Position numbers and translations under genes: made by a program. Shown here in pieces: positions 10,357 through 19,542 of a DNA stretch of 64,000 bases (position 1 is the first letter of the stretch; each line of letters opens with the position of its first letter). This DNA comes from an uncultured Pseudomonadota bacterium (lineage in GTDB: Bacteria; Pseudomonadota; Gammaproteobacteria; Steroidobacterales; Steroidobacteraceae). Where the stretch lies: NCBI GenBank assembly GCA_903862885.1, contig CAIOZU010000066.1:1-64000 (forward strand), read 5' to 3'. Under the pieces are notes generated by a model, which was not told the DNA's origin, made no database searches, and saw nothing but the letters and a program-made list of their open reading frames with translations.

Positions 10357-11453
10357 AAGTGGGTCCTTACGCGTGGACCACACCGCTCGTCTTAGCGCCG
10401 ATGGCGGGCGTCACTGATCGACCGTTTAGGTTGCTGTGTCGATCACTCGGTGCCCACTTCGCGGCCTCGGAAATGGTGACGTCGGATCAAAGCCTATGGC
10501 ACACCACCAAATCGAAACGACGACTCGACCACAGCGGCGAACCGGAACCGCGCATCGTACAAATCGCCGGCGGCGAGCCCACCATGATGGCGGATGCCGC
10601 CCGTCGCAATGCCGCCTTAGGCGCACAAATCATTGATATCAATATGGGATGCCCCGCCAAAAAGGTGTGCAACCGAGCCGCCGGCTCGGCGCTATTAAAA
10701 GACGAGCCGCTGGTTGCTGAGATCCTACGCGCGGTCGTACGGGCGGTCGATATTCCGGTGACCTTAAAAATGCGCACTGGCTGGGATCCGGATCATAAAA
10801 ATGGCGTCACCATCGCCCGCTTAGCAGAAGCCGCCGGAATTCAAGGCCTTGCAGTCCATGGCCGCACCCGCACGGATCAGTATGCCGGGCCTGCCGAGTA
10901 CCACACGATTCAGGCGATCAAAGCGGCGGTGCGCATTCCCGTGCTCGCCAACGGCGATATTGTCGACGGCCCCACAGCGAAGCGGGTGCTCCAGCAGACC
11001 GGCGCCGATGGCGTGATGATCGGTCGCGCGGCGCAAGGCAACCCGTGGATATTCCGCGAAGTAGCGCATTACCTCGCCACCGGCGAGTCGCTACCGACCG
11101 CAGCAGGGCCTGAAGTCCGTGATATTATGATCCGGCACTTGGAACAACTCTACGCCTTTTATGGCGAACAAGATGGCGTTCGGGTCGCGCGCAAACATCT
11201 GGGTTGGTATCGCGACACTGCGCTGCGACCAAGCCTGAACACTGAGCTCCGTGGCCCTACCGTCCATGTCGAACGCTCCCTGTTTCAAGAGATGCGAATC
11301 GCGACCGCTACCTCATCCCAGCTGGACCTAGTGCGCGCATGGTTTGACGTCATCATCGAGTTGCCGTCAACACCTCAGGAACAACCAGTACTGGCGGCAG
11401 CCACTCATCCGCTTGAACAGATGAGTGAACAGCCAATCGTCGCAGTTGCCTAA
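10353..11453 (+). CDS. dusB: tRNA-dihydrouridine synthase B
   Basis: FMN enzyme that reduces uridine to dihydrouridine in the tRNA D-loop. Seen are the barrel start 'VLAPMAGVTDRPFR', the active-site 'INMGCPAKKVCN' with the catalytic Cys, 'LKMRTGWD', 'VHGRTR' and 'VMIGRAAQGNPWIF'. The 366 aa is slightly long because of a C-terminal tail with low conservation. It lies directly upstream of fis, the classical dusB-fis pairing. Confidence 0.96.
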   Translation: MKVGPYAWTTPLVLAPMAGVTDRPFRLLCRSLGAHFAASEMVTSDQSLWHTTKSKRRLDHSGEPEPRIVQIAGGEPTMMADAARRNAALGAQIIDINMGCPAKKVCNRAAGSALLKDEPLVAEILRAVVRAVDIPVTLKMRTGWDPDHKNGVTIARLAEAAGIQGLAVHGRTRTDQYAGPAEYHTIQAIKAAVRIPVLANGDIVDGPTAKRVLQQTGADGVMIGRAAQGNPWIFREVAHYLATGESLPTAAGPEVRDIMIRHLEQLYAFYGEQDGVRVARKHLGWYRDTALRPSLNTELRGPTVHVERSLFQEMRIATATSSQLDLVRAWFDVIIELPSTPQEQPVLAAATHPLEQMSEQPIVAVA

Positions 11454-11493
11454 GCGGCAACGCGTCGGTAGCCGGTCTATGTAGGGATGGAAG

Positions 11494-11772
11494 ATGCTGA
11501 AAAATAAAAAGACGTTGCCGGTCAGCAGCCGCGCAGCCCTGAAAGAAATGCCTCTGCGCCAGCATGCAGAAGCGGCTTTGGGTGCTTATTTTGAAAAACT
11601 CAATGGTCACCGACCGGCTGGCTTATATGCCTTGGTGCTGCGTGAAATTGAAGAGCCCCTGCTGCAAGCGGTGATGCGACATACCGACGGCAATCAGGTG
11701 CGTGCCGCTGAAGTCTTAGGAATTAATCGCGGCACTTTACGCCGCAAGCTAGAAGGCTACGGACTTGGCTAA
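11494..11772 (+). CDS. fis: DNA-binding protein Fis
   Basis: Small nucleoid protein that bends DNA and activates growth-linked promoters. The 92-aa protein has the C-terminal helix-turn-helix '[20 protein letters not shown]'. The N-terminal beta-hairpin region is present but divergent. It is preceded by dusB, and its 3' end overlaps purH by 8 bases, so growth-rate control and purine synthesis are linked. Confidence 0.95.
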   Translation: MLKNKKTLPVSSRAALKEMPLRQHAEAALGAYFEKLNGHRPAGLYALVLREIEEPLLQAVMRHTDGNQVRAAEVLGINRGTLRRKLEGYGLG

Positions 11773-13342
11773 TCACCAAGACGCGCGCTTGCCGATTCGG
11801 CGCGCTCTGCTCAGCGTGTCAGACAAGCGCGGGATTTTAGCGCTTGCTCAAGCGCTGCATGCCGCCCAGATCCAACTGCTGTCGACCGGTGGCACGGCAG
11901 CGCTTCTCCGGGAAGCGGGCATTCCAGTCACTGAAGTAGCCACCTATACCGGCTTTCCAGAAATCATGGACGGGCGCGTTAAAACGCTGCATCCACGCAT
12001 CCATGGCGGCCTACTCGGCCGCCGTGGCATGGATGACTCGGTGATGACCGAGCATGGCATTGAAGCAATCGACTTGTTGGTGGTTAATCTCTATCCCTTT
12101 GCCAATACCATCGCTCGCCCTGACGTGAGTTACCCAGAGGCCGTTGAACATATTGATGTGGGCGGTCCAGCCATGCTGCGTGCAGCAGCCAAGAATCATG
12201 CGTCGGTCACGGTGTTAGTGGAGCCCGATGATTACCCCTGGGTGCTCAAAGCGATCGCCTCTGGGGGCACTGACTTTGCATTACGCCAACGTCTGGCGAC
12301 GCGCGCTTTTGCACACACTGCTCACTATGACAGCACGGTATGCGCTTGGCTCACAAAGCAAAGCGCGCCCGACGGGCCAGCCTTTCCAGAGTCTTTAGAC
12401 CTTCGCTTCACCAAGAAGATCGACTTGCGCTATGGCGAGAACCCTCATCAAGCGGCGGCGTTTTATCAGTCGCCCCTCGAGCGAGGTGCCAGTGTCACTA
12501 CCGCCACCTTGTGTCAGGGAAAGGCCCTCTCCTATAACAACATTGCTGACGCCGATACCGCCTTAGAGTGCGTGCGTCAATTTAAAGAAGTCGCCTGCGT
12601 GATCGTCAAACACGCCAATCCGTGTGGTGTTGCGATCGCAGCCAACACCGAAGACGCCTATCGGCAAGCCTACAAAACAGACCCTACCTCAGCGTTCGGC
12701 GGCATCATTGCGTTTAACCGGCCACTGGATGCGCCCACAGTGCGCGCACTCTTAGATAATCAATTTGTCGAGGTCCTAATCGCACCGAGCGTCAGTTCGA
12801 CGGCATTAGCTTTGTTAGAAACAAAAGCTAATATCCGCGTGCTGGTGACCGGCGATCTCACCTTAAGCGAAAGCCCGGCGTATGAATACCGAAGCGTCAC
12901 GGGCGGACTATTAGTCCAAGACCGCGATCAGGGCGAGCCAACGCCCGAGGCTTTTCGAGTCGTCAGTACACGTCAGCCAAGCGCGCAGGAACATCAAGAC
13001 CTGCTATTCGCATGGCAAGTCTGCAAGCACGTCAAATCAAATGCCATCATCTATGCACGTGCCGGCCTGACGCTGGGTATTGGGGCAGGGCAAATGAGTC
13101 GAGTGGTTTCAAGTCGCATCGCAGCAATGAAGGCGCGCGACGCGGGGCTCGACCTCAGCGATGCGGTCATGGCGTCAGATGCTTTTTTCCCGTTCCGAGA
13201 CGGCTTAGACATCGCGGCTGAACACGGCATTCGTGCGGTCATTCAGCCGGGTGGCTCGCTGCGTGACGATGAGGTGATCGCTGCAGCGAACAGCCACGGG
13301 ATGGCAATGATATTCACTGGTATACGCCACTTCAGACACTGA
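11765..13342 (+). CDS. purH: Bifunctional AICAR formyltransferase / IMP cyclohydrolase
   Basis: Catalyses the last two steps of IMP synthesis. The N-terminal MGS-like cyclohydrolase domain ('[17 protein letters not shown]', '[17 protein letters not shown]') is followed by the transformylase domain ('[14 protein letters not shown]', 'KHANPCGVA', '[11 protein letters not shown]', 'SDAFFPFRD'). The 525 aa is normal. The proposed start is TTG 11765 inside the end of fis; TTG 11789 ('[12 protein letters not shown]') is a plausible alternative. Confidence 0.96.
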   Translation: MANHQDARLPIRRALLSVSDKRGILALAQALHAAQIQLLSTGGTAALLREAGIPVTEVATYTGFPEIMDGRVKTLHPRIHGGLLGRRGMDDSVMTEHGIEAIDLLVVNLYPFANTIARPDVSYPEAVEHIDVGGPAMLRAAAKNHASVTVLVEPDDYPWVLKAIASGGTDFALRQRLATRAFAHTAHYDSTVCAWLTKQSAPDGPAFPESLDLRFTKKIDLRYGENPHQAAAFYQSPLERGASVTTATLCQGKALSYNNIADADTALECVRQFKEVACVIVKHANPCGVAIAANTEDAYRQAYKTDPTSAFGGIIAFNRPLDAPTVRALLDNQFVEVLIAPSVSSTALALLETKANIRVLVTGDLTLSESPAYEYRSVTGGLLVQDRDQGEPTPEAFRVVSTRQPSAQEHQDLLFAWQVCKHVKSNAIIYARAGLTLGIGAGQMSRVVSSRIAAMKARDAGLDLSDAVMASDAFFPFRDGLDIAAEHGIRAVIQPGGSLRDDEVIAAANSHGMAMIFTGIRHFRH

Positions 13343-13367
13343 TGCGCGCGCTGCAAGGAGCTTTTCA

Positions 13368-14657
13368 ATGCGGGTTTTGATTATTGGTGGTGGCGGTCGA
13401 GAACATGCACTCGCCTGGAAAGTCGCCTCATCTGCACGCGTTACGCAGGTATTTATCGCGCCAGGTAATGCCGGCACCGCCTTAGAAGCAAAGTGCCAAA
13501 ACGTAGCGATTAACGCCGAAGATATCGCCTCACTACTTTCCTTTGCGCAAAAAGAAGGCATAGATCTCACGATCGTCGGACCTGAAGGGCCACTGGTGCT
13601 AGGCATCGTTGATGCGTTTACTACGGTCGGCCTACGCTGTTTTGGACCATCCAAAGTCTGCGCACAACTGGAAGGCTCCAAGGCATTCAGCAAGGAGTTT
13701 CTGACGCGCCACCAGATTCCAACGGCGCGTTACGCGCGCTTTACCAAAGCCACTTTCGATCCCACCTTCGTTATGGCACAGCGCCCACCGATTGTCGTTA
13801 AAGCAGATGGTTTAGCGGCAGGTAAAGGGGTGGTGATTGCTGCCACGCACGAGGAAGCTCTGGACACGATCGAGCAGATGTTTAACGGCGCCTTCGGTGC
13901 AGCCGGTGACACCGTCGTGGTTGAGGAATTTTTACAGGGTGAGGAAGTCAGCTTCATCGTGATGGTGGATGGCACGCACACGCTCGCTTTAGCCACCGCC
14001 CAAGACCATAAGCGACTGTTGGACCATGACGCGGGGCCTAATACCGGCGGGATGGGTGCTTATTCACCAGCACCCGTGGTCACCGAGGCACTCCACACGC
14101 GTATCATGCGAGAGGTCATTGAACCCACCGTCGCCGGCCTCATGGCCGATGGCATGCCCTATGTCGGGTTTTTATACGCCGGTCTGATGATCGCCGCCGA
14201 TGGCACCCCCAATGTGCTTGAGTTCAATTGCCGCTTTGGAGACCCCGAGACGCAGCCGATTCTGATGCGACTGCAGTCTGATCTGGTGGATCTGATTGAG
14301 GCCGCGCTGTCAGGCACACTGAATCAAGTGACGGCCGCTTGGGACCCACGCCGCGCGGTGGGGGTTGTGTTGGCGGCACAGCATTACCCCGACACACCGC
14401 GCGTCGATGACGTTATTTCGGGACTGAACGTGGCGGCGGCTTTGCCAGGTAAAGTGTTTCACGCCGCAACCCGTCAACGCGCAACGGATGTCATGACCAG
14501 TGGTGGTCGGGTGCTGTGCGCGGTCGGGCGTGGCGCCACCGTCGCAGAGGCCTGCCAACAGGCTTACGCGTTGGTGACAGCCATTCGATTCCCCGGCATG
14601 CAGTATCGACAGGATATTGGCTATCGAGCATTGGCTCGTGAAACGGCCAGCGTCTAA
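13368..14657 (+). CDS. purD: Phosphoribosylamine-glycine ligase
   Basis: ATP-grasp ligase making GAR in purine synthesis. The 429-aa protein has 'VLIIGGGGREHALAWKVA' at the N-terminus, 'VVKADGLAAGKGVVIA' in the ATP-grasp domain and 'LEFNCRFGDPETQ' in the catalytic site. An AAGGAG ribosome-binding site lies 8 bases before the ATG. It directly follows purH. Confidence 0.97.
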   Translation: MRVLIIGGGGREHALAWKVASSARVTQVFIAPGNAGTALEAKCQNVAINAEDIASLLSFAQKEGIDLTIVGPEGPLVLGIVDAFTTVGLRCFGPSKVCAQLEGSKAFSKEFLTRHQIPTARYARFTKATFDPTFVMAQRPPIVVKADGLAAGKGVVIAATHEEALDTIEQMFNGAFGAAGDTVVVEEFLQGEEVSFIVMVDGTHTLALATAQDHKRLLDHDAGPNTGGMGAYSPAPVVTEALHTRIMREVIEPTVAGLMADGMPYVGFLYAGLMIAADGTPNVLEFNCRFGDPETQPILMRLQSDLVDLIEAALSGTLNQVTAAWDPRRAVGVVLAAQHYPDTPRVDDVISGLNVAAALPGKVFHAATRQRATDVMTSGGRVLCAVGRGATVAEACQQAYALVTAIRFPGMQYRQDIGYRALARETASV

Positions 14658-14936
14658 ATGAGCGACCTGCTGATCCGCCGACGTCATGCGCTGGGCATGA
14701 CCGAATTACAGCAGCGAGTCGGTCAGATCGCTGACAAGATGACCGCACGCTTCGGTGCACAGTGTGTGCGACACGGAGACGTCATTCGCATCGAACACCG
14801 GGACGTCAAAGGCACTATCACGATGACACTCAGCGAAGTGGTCATTGAAGCGCGGTTAGGTTTTGCCCTCAAACTGTTTAAGGCGCGTGCTGAGCAGGAA
14901 ATCACACGTATTCTTGAACGGGAGCTCACCCCGTGA
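14658..14936 (+). CDS. PHA-granule-region small protein (PHA_gran_rgn family)
   Basis: A 92-aa protein of the family annotated as 'putative polyhydroxyalkanoic acid system protein'. It shows the family pattern: 'IRRRHALGMTELQQRVGQIA', then 'RIEHRDVKGTITM', then 'ARLGFALKLFKARAEQEI'. The exact function is unknown. The ATG begins on the base after the purD stop, and the end overlaps the next gene (GTGA), so it is translated from the purine transcript. No PHA synthase gene is in the window. Confidence 0.75.
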   Translation: MSDLLIRRRHALGMTELQQRVGQIADKMTARFGAQCVRHGDVIRIEHRDVKGTITMTLSEVVIEARLGFALKLFKARAEQEITRILERELTP

Positions 14937-15457
14937 CAGCCCTTGCAACGATTCGTCGCGCAACACCTGAAGATGCCCCGCTCGTGGCGACTTTCGCGGC
15001 CAAAGCGTTTTACGATGCCTATGCCCACGCCAATGATCCGAGCGACATGGCGCTGCATCTAAAGAACACTTTTAGCCCCGACCGACAACGGGCGGAGATC
15101 CTCAGCGCCAAGACCCATTTTCTGCTTGCCTGCATAGGCAATGAGATCGCAGGCTATGCGTGGATGCGAGAAGACATCTCTCATGACACGATCGCTTCTG
15201 CTAAGAACTACGAGCTGCGCCGCTTCTATATCGGCCAACCGTGGCACGGCCAGGGTGTCGCGGCACAGCTCATGACGGTCACTTTAGATCTGGCACGCGA
15301 CGCCCACGCACGCGGCGTTTGGCTCACCGCGTGGGCGCTCAATCCGCGGGCCCTACGTTTTTATCAAAAGCAGGGCTTCGCCGACGTCGGCGAGTCGACG
15401 TTTTTACTGGGCAGCGACTTACAAACGGACCGCGTGCTGGTCCATCCATTGAGATAG
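14933..15457 (+). CDS. GNAT-family N-acetyltransferase
   Basis: Acetyl-CoA-dependent acyl transfer to an unknown amine. The 174-aa protein has the GNAT core 'LRRFYIGQPWHGQGVAAQLM', where the QxxGxG/A-type loop binds CoA, followed by 'ALNPRALRFYQKQGFADVG'. The start GTG overlaps the stop of the PHA-granule-type gene. The substrate cannot be inferred from context. Confidence 0.85.
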   Translation: MTALATIRRATPEDAPLVATFAAKAFYDAYAHANDPSDMALHLKNTFSPDRQRAEILSAKTHFLLACIGNEIAGYAWMREDISHDTIASAKNYELRRFYIGQPWHGQGVAAQLMTVTLDLARDAHARGVWLTAWALNPRALRFYQKQGFADVGESTFLLGSDLQTDRVLVHPLR

Positions 15458-15577
15458 CAAGCAGCCTCGCTGCATCACGCCCTCACTGGAACACTGTGTA
15501 GAAAACGATGCCCCGTGAGTCGGCGCTGCTCGGTGGATTCGTTTAACGCTATACTCGATTTTTACGCAGGTATTTTT

Positions 15578-16420
15578 ATGTCAGCACCCATTTCATACCG
15601 ACGCCTGATCCCCATCGGCGTATTGCATCTCCTGGTTTTTTTTACGGCGGCTACCGCAGCCGGAACACCCACGGATCCGGCATTGACCGCGGTCATTCAA
15701 AGCCCGACACGTGATCCAAAGCTGGCGGCTCGAGATGGAGCGCGTCACCCGGCCGAGGAACTCACCTTCTTAGGCCTTAAGGCCCACATGACCGTGGTCG
15801 AACTGTGGCCGGGTGGCGGCTACTGGACAGAAATCCTCGGCTCATACTTAAAACCATCGGGCCATTACTACATCGCATTACCCACCGAAGTGCCCTCTGA
15901 TGAACAAGCCATCAGCGATCGTTGGGCACAGCGAATGAAGGACCATCCTGAACGCTTCGGCGCGGTGGAACTCACTCAGTTAGGCCAAGGCCATACGACC
16001 ATTGCACCCGCCGGGTCGGCGGATCTGGTACTCACCTTTCGTAACATACATAACTGGATGGGCGCAGGAGAAGCGGAAGCGGTGTTACAGGCGGCCTTTA
16101 CAGCACTCAAGCCAGGCGGGATCTTGGGCGTTGAGGGCCATCGGGGTCGCACCGATCAACCTCAAGACCCCAAGGCAGAGAATGGTTATGTGCGGCAAGA
16201 TTATATGATTGCGCTCGCTCGCAAAGCCGGCTTCACGTGGGTCGCAAGTTCCGAGATACTTGCCAATCCAAAAGACACGAAGGACTGGGTAGATGGTGTG
16301 TGGACCTTACCGCCGACCCTGTCCCGAGGCGACACCGACCGAGCGCGCTATCTGGCGGTAGGCGAAGCAGATAATTTTCTGCTTAAATTTAAAAAGCCTG
16401 AGTCCAAAAATCCCCGCTAA
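15578..16420 (+). CDS. Exported class I methyltransferase-like protein (copy 1)
   Basis: Predicted periplasmic protein with a methyltransferase fold (COG4798-like). ATG 15578 gives a signal peptide: 'SYRRLIPIGVLHLLVFF' and a cleavage-like 'ATAAG'. The SAM-site-like motif is 'VVELWPGGGYWTEIL', followed by 'LTFRNIHNWMGAGEA' and 'ALKPGGILGVEGHRG'. The frame is open back to GTG 15515, but the signal peptide argues for 15578. It is clearly paralogous to the gene at 41687: both share 'NPKD' and then 'GVW.LPPT' near the end. Whether it binds SAM outside the cytoplasm is unknown. Confidence 0.8.
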   Translation: MSAPISYRRLIPIGVLHLLVFFTAATAAGTPTDPALTAVIQSPTRDPKLAARDGARHPAEELTFLGLKAHMTVVELWPGGGYWTEILGSYLKPSGHYYIALPTEVPSDEQAISDRWAQRMKDHPERFGAVELTQLGQGHTTIAPAGSADLVLTFRNIHNWMGAGEAEAVLQAAFTALKPGGILGVEGHRGRTDQPQDPKAENGYVRQDYMIALARKAGFTWVASSEILANPKDTKDWVDGVWTLPPTLSRGDTDRARYLAVGEADNFLLKFKKPESKNPR

Positions 16421-16640
16421 ACGACTCGATGCATCCCGTGAGGCCGTAGCCGCGTGCGCGGCAGAGTCAGCGGTAGGCACAGTCCCGGTGTCGCGTTTTC
16501 AGCGCTCACCTAACCCCTATGCGCTAAGGGTACGCGCGGCAATGACCCGGCCAATCACTTCCCCACCCCTGTGACGCGGAGAGGCGTTCGTAACGACACG
16601 TTACGCTATTTCTGTGACACGACCCGCTCAGACCAAGGCG

Positions 16641-17273
16641 TCAGACCGGCGCTCGCTTCTGGTCACGCACATAATCGACATAACGCCACAAATACCAACT
16701 GGCGGTCGTGCGGTAAGGCGCCCAGCGCTGACCATACGCGGCCAGTGCTGTGGGGGTCGGTTGCTTGCGCTTGCCGTATAACAAGCGAAACCCCTCACGT
16801 ATCCCAAAGTCACCGACCGGTAAAATATCTGGCCGATTTAAGGTGAACATCAAAATCATCTCAACCGTCCATCGACCCACACCGCGTATCTCGGTGAGAC
16901 GCTCAATAATGTCCTCGTCCGACAATCGCTGAATGCGTCGACGATCGGGCACCAGCCCATTTAGCGTGTGGCGCGCAACGTCCTTCATCGCTAACAGCTT
17001 GGCTTGGCTTAAACCCGTCTGACGCAGCAATCCGTCCGATGTCGCGACTAATTGTTCAGGAGTCGGCATCTTGCCACTAGGATATAAGGCACACAGCCGC
17101 TTTAAAATCGCGGCGGCGGCTTTGCCGTGCAGCTGTTGATGGGCAATGGCTGACAGCAGCGCCTGATAAGGCGCACCACGGCCCGCCACCAGATTACAAG
17201 GACCGAGCACTGACATCGCAGCCCCCAAGCGCCGATCGGCACGCTTGAGGGCAGTGAGGGCAGTGAGCGCCAC
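16641..17273 (-). CDS. DNA-3-methyladenine glycosylase II, AlkA type
   Basis: Base-excision enzyme that removes alkylated purines. The 210-aa HhH-GPD protein has the hairpin 'LTEIRGVGRWTVEMIL' followed by 'LPVGDFGIREGF', where the Asp is catalytic. It lacks the extra N-terminal domain of E. coli AlkA and resembles the shorter single-domain type. It is convergent with the exported methyltransferase-like gene and lies just downstream of rho on the same strand (14 bp), so read-through from rho is possible. Confidence 0.9.
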   Translation of the reverse strand: MALTALTALKRADRRLGAAMSVLGPCNLVAGRGAPYQALLSAIAHQQLHGKAAAAILKRLCALYPSGKMPTPEQLVATSDGLLRQTGLSQAKLLAMKDVARHTLNGLVPDRRRIQRLSDEDIIERLTEIRGVGRWTVEMILMFTLNRPDILPVGDFGIREGFRLLYGKRKQPTPTALAAYGQRWAPYRTTASWYLWRYVDYVRDQKRAPV

Positions 17274-17287
17274 AGCCGATGACGCCC

Positions 17288-18763
17288 TTAGCGTTTCATC
17301 GAACCGAAGAACTCATCGTTGGTCTTCGTGTCCTTCATCTTGTCGATGAGGAACTCGACCGCTGCCAGTTCATCCATCGGATGCAGCAGCTTGCGAAGAA
17401 TCCACATTTTCTGAAGCTCTTCAGGGGAAGTGATCAGCTCTTCACGACGCGTACCCGAGCGATTGATATTGACCGCAGGGAAAATACGTCGTTCCGCAAT
17501 GCGTCGATCCAGATGGATTTCTGAGTTGCCGGTACCCTTGAACTCTTCGTAAATGACGTCGTCCATGCGCGAACCGGTATCAATCAGCGTAGTCGCTATG
17601 ATGGTCAGCGAGCCACCCTCTTCTACGTTACGCGCTGCACCAAAGAAGCGCTTAGGCCGCTGCAGCGCATTCGCATCGACACCACCCGTCAATACCTTGC
17701 CGGAGCTCGGCACTACCGTGTTATAGGCTCGAGCCAAACGGGTAATGGAGTCCAGCAGAATGACGACATCACGCTTGTGCTCAACCAGTCGCTTGGCTTT
17801 TTCAATCACCATTTCAGCGACTTGTACGTGACGACTGGCAGGCTCATCGAAGGTCGACGCCACCACCTCGCCATTGACCGTGCGCGACATCTCAGTCACT
17901 TCTTCAGGCCGCTCATCGATCAGCAGCACAATCAAATGCACTTCTGGATGATTAAACGTAATGCTGGTGGCAATATTCTGCAGCAGCATCGTTTTGCCGG
18001 CTTTTGGCGGCGAGACGATCAAACCGCGCTGCCCTTTACCCAGCGGCGCGCACAAATCAATCACTCGTGCCGTCATGTCTTCCGTGCTGCCATTGCCACG
18101 CTCAAGCTTAAGCCGCTTGGTGGGGTGCAATGGCGTCAGGTTTTCAAACAGCGCCTTGTTGCGCGAACTTTCTGGCGCATCAAAGTTGATCTGACCGACC
18201 TTAAGCAAGGCGAAATAGCGCTCTCCGTCTTTCGGCGGTCGAATCAAACCAGAGATAGAGTCGCCGGTTCTTAAATTAAAACGGCGAATCTGACTGGGGC
18301 TAACATAGATATCGTCTGGCCCCGCCAAGTAAGAACCATCGGCTGAGCGAAGGAAGCCAAAGCCATCCTGCAGAATTTCTAAAACGCCATCGCCGTAAAT
18401 GTCTTCGCCATTTCTGGCATGCGCCTTTAACAGCGAGAAGATCACATCTTGCTTGCGCTGTCTGGCTACGTTCTCAATGCCTAAGCCTTCAGCGACCTGT
18501 ACCAGTTCATGGATGGGCTTTTTCTTAAGATCCGTGAGACTCATCAGGCGACGGACGCCCTCCAACTCAGCCATCGAAATGATGCCGATGTCGTCGCTGT
18601 CTGGAAAATCTTCAGGTGCGCCTGGCTCGCGTGGACCGCGCCAGTTCGGATCGCGATTCCCATCACTATTGCCGCGGTGTCCGCCCCCACCCCCCCGAGG
18701 GGGTCCTTTGGGTCGGTTCCGACCGCCGCCGCCGCCGGGCCCGCCTAAGTAGCCGCCCCTCAC
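17288..18763 (-). CDS. rho: Transcription termination factor Rho with N-terminal Gly/Arg-rich extension
   Basis: Hexameric RNA helicase that ends transcription. From residue 74 ('[16 protein letters not shown]') the protein aligns from memory with E. coli Rho. It includes the RNA-binding '[20 protein letters not shown]', the P-loop '[14 protein letters not shown]' and '[12 protein letters not shown]'. Ahead of it lie 73 extra residues rich in Gly, Arg, Asn and Pro. The GTG start at 18763 overlaps the trxA stop (GTGA), supporting the long form; internal ATGs at residues 64 and 74 are possible alternative starts. Confidence 0.95.
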   Translation of the reverse strand: MRGGYLGGPGGGGGRNRPKGPPRGGGGGHRGNSDGNRDPNWRGPREPGAPEDFPDSDDIGIISMAELEGVRRLMSLTDLKKKPIHELVQVAEGLGIENVARQRKQDVIFSLLKAHARNGEDIYGDGVLEILQDGFGFLRSADGSYLAGPDDIYVSPSQIRRFNLRTGDSISGLIRPPKDGERYFALLKVGQINFDAPESSRNKALFENLTPLHPTKRLKLERGNGSTEDMTARVIDLCAPLGKGQRGLIVSPPKAGKTMLLQNIATSITFNHPEVHLIVLLIDERPEEVTEMSRTVNGEVVASTFDEPASRHVQVAEMVIEKAKRLVEHKRDVVILLDSITRLARAYNTVVPSSGKVLTGGVDANALQRPKRFFGAARNVEEGGSLTIIATTLIDTGSRMDDVIYEEFKGTGNSEIHLDRRIAERRIFPAVNINRSGTRREELITSPEELQKMWILRKLLHPMDELAAVEFLIDKMKDTKTNDEFFGSMKR

Positions 18764-19089
18764 AGGTTGCTATCCAAGAACGCGCTTAATTGCGACTTAG
18801 TGACCGCGCCGACTTTTTGGGCCTCGACGGTACCGTTCTTAAACAAAATCAAGGTGGGAATACCGCGGATCCCGAACGCCTGTGGCGTTTTTGGATTCTG
18901 ATCAATATTGATTTTGGCGACCTGAACGCGACCGCTGTAGTCATTAGCCACCTCATCGAGGATGGGCGCGATCATTTTGCAGGGACCGCACCATTCTGCC
19001 CAAAAGTCGAGCAGAACCGGTTTATCGGCCTTCAAAACATCACGATCGAAGGTTGCGTCAGTTGTATGAATAATATTTGGACCGCTCAC
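18760..19089 (-). CDS. trxA: Thioredoxin 1
   Basis: Cytosolic disulfide reductase. The 109-aa protein has '[17 protein letters not shown]' and '[14 protein letters not shown]', including the cis-Pro. The start is GTG 19089 because a perfect AAGGAGG lies 8 bases upstream; the frame is open further to 19128. It is coupled to rho and divergent from rhlB, as in E. coli. Confidence 0.97.
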   Translation of the reverse strand: MSGPNIIHTTDATFDRDVLKADKPVLLDFWAEWCGPCKMIAPILDEVANDYSGRVQVAKINIDQNPKTPQAFGIRGIPTLILFKNGTVEAQKVGAVTKSQLSAFLDSNL

Positions 19090-19128
19090 GCGGGGATCCT
19101 CCTTAGAGGGGTAGGTAGAAGTGAACAA

Positions 19129-19542
19129 TGAACTGGAAAAATGCGATAAAAATTAAACTTCGTTTGACAAACAGGGACAGAAAGCGGGGTAAGGGATGGC
19201 GTTTTAGCACGTGCCAACACCAGCCAGAGGGTCCTCAACCAGCAACGGACCGTGACGGCGCGGCGGCGTTACGGCAATATGGTCGCTGTTCGGAGGTCGA
19301 CGCCCTGGTTATGGGCTGAAGCTCCTTGGGGGATCGGTTCGCGAGTAGCCAAATTCTCCGGAGATATGCAGGGCTCAGTGGCCCTAAGTGAAACCCGATA
19401 CAGAGGTCCCGTTTCAACGACTCAGCCCATTTTGGGTTGGGGCATTGCAGCGGGTGCGGCAGAACCTGCCAAGTGAGATGATGTTTTAGCTGTTCTACGG
19501 TCGCTTTGCAAGCCTCCGCCTATCCATGAATAAAATTAATAT
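19129..19542. other. Intergenic region between trxA and rhlB
   Basis: About 410 bases without a convincing gene. It should hold both divergent promoters; a perfect TTGACA (plus strand, 19164-19169) has only a weak -10. It also contains several short inverted repeats: TCTCCGGAGA at 19355-19364, GGGC/GCCC around 19371-19384, CCCA/TGGG around 19427-19437 and GGCAG/CTGCC around 19459-19471. It could carry a structured leader or small RNA, but no known RNA family was recognised. Confidence 0.4.

Noticed and set aside
11494-11772. Reading fis as an NtrC-type activator fragment
   Set aside because: The helix-turn-helix is shared by both families, but the length, the dusB context and the N-terminal part fit Fis.
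16589-16605. CGTAACG-ACA-CGTTACG inverted repeat as terminator
   Set aside because: The stem is short, has no T run, and sits between convergent genes without clear position relative to either stop. It may be a protein site, but nothing supports this.
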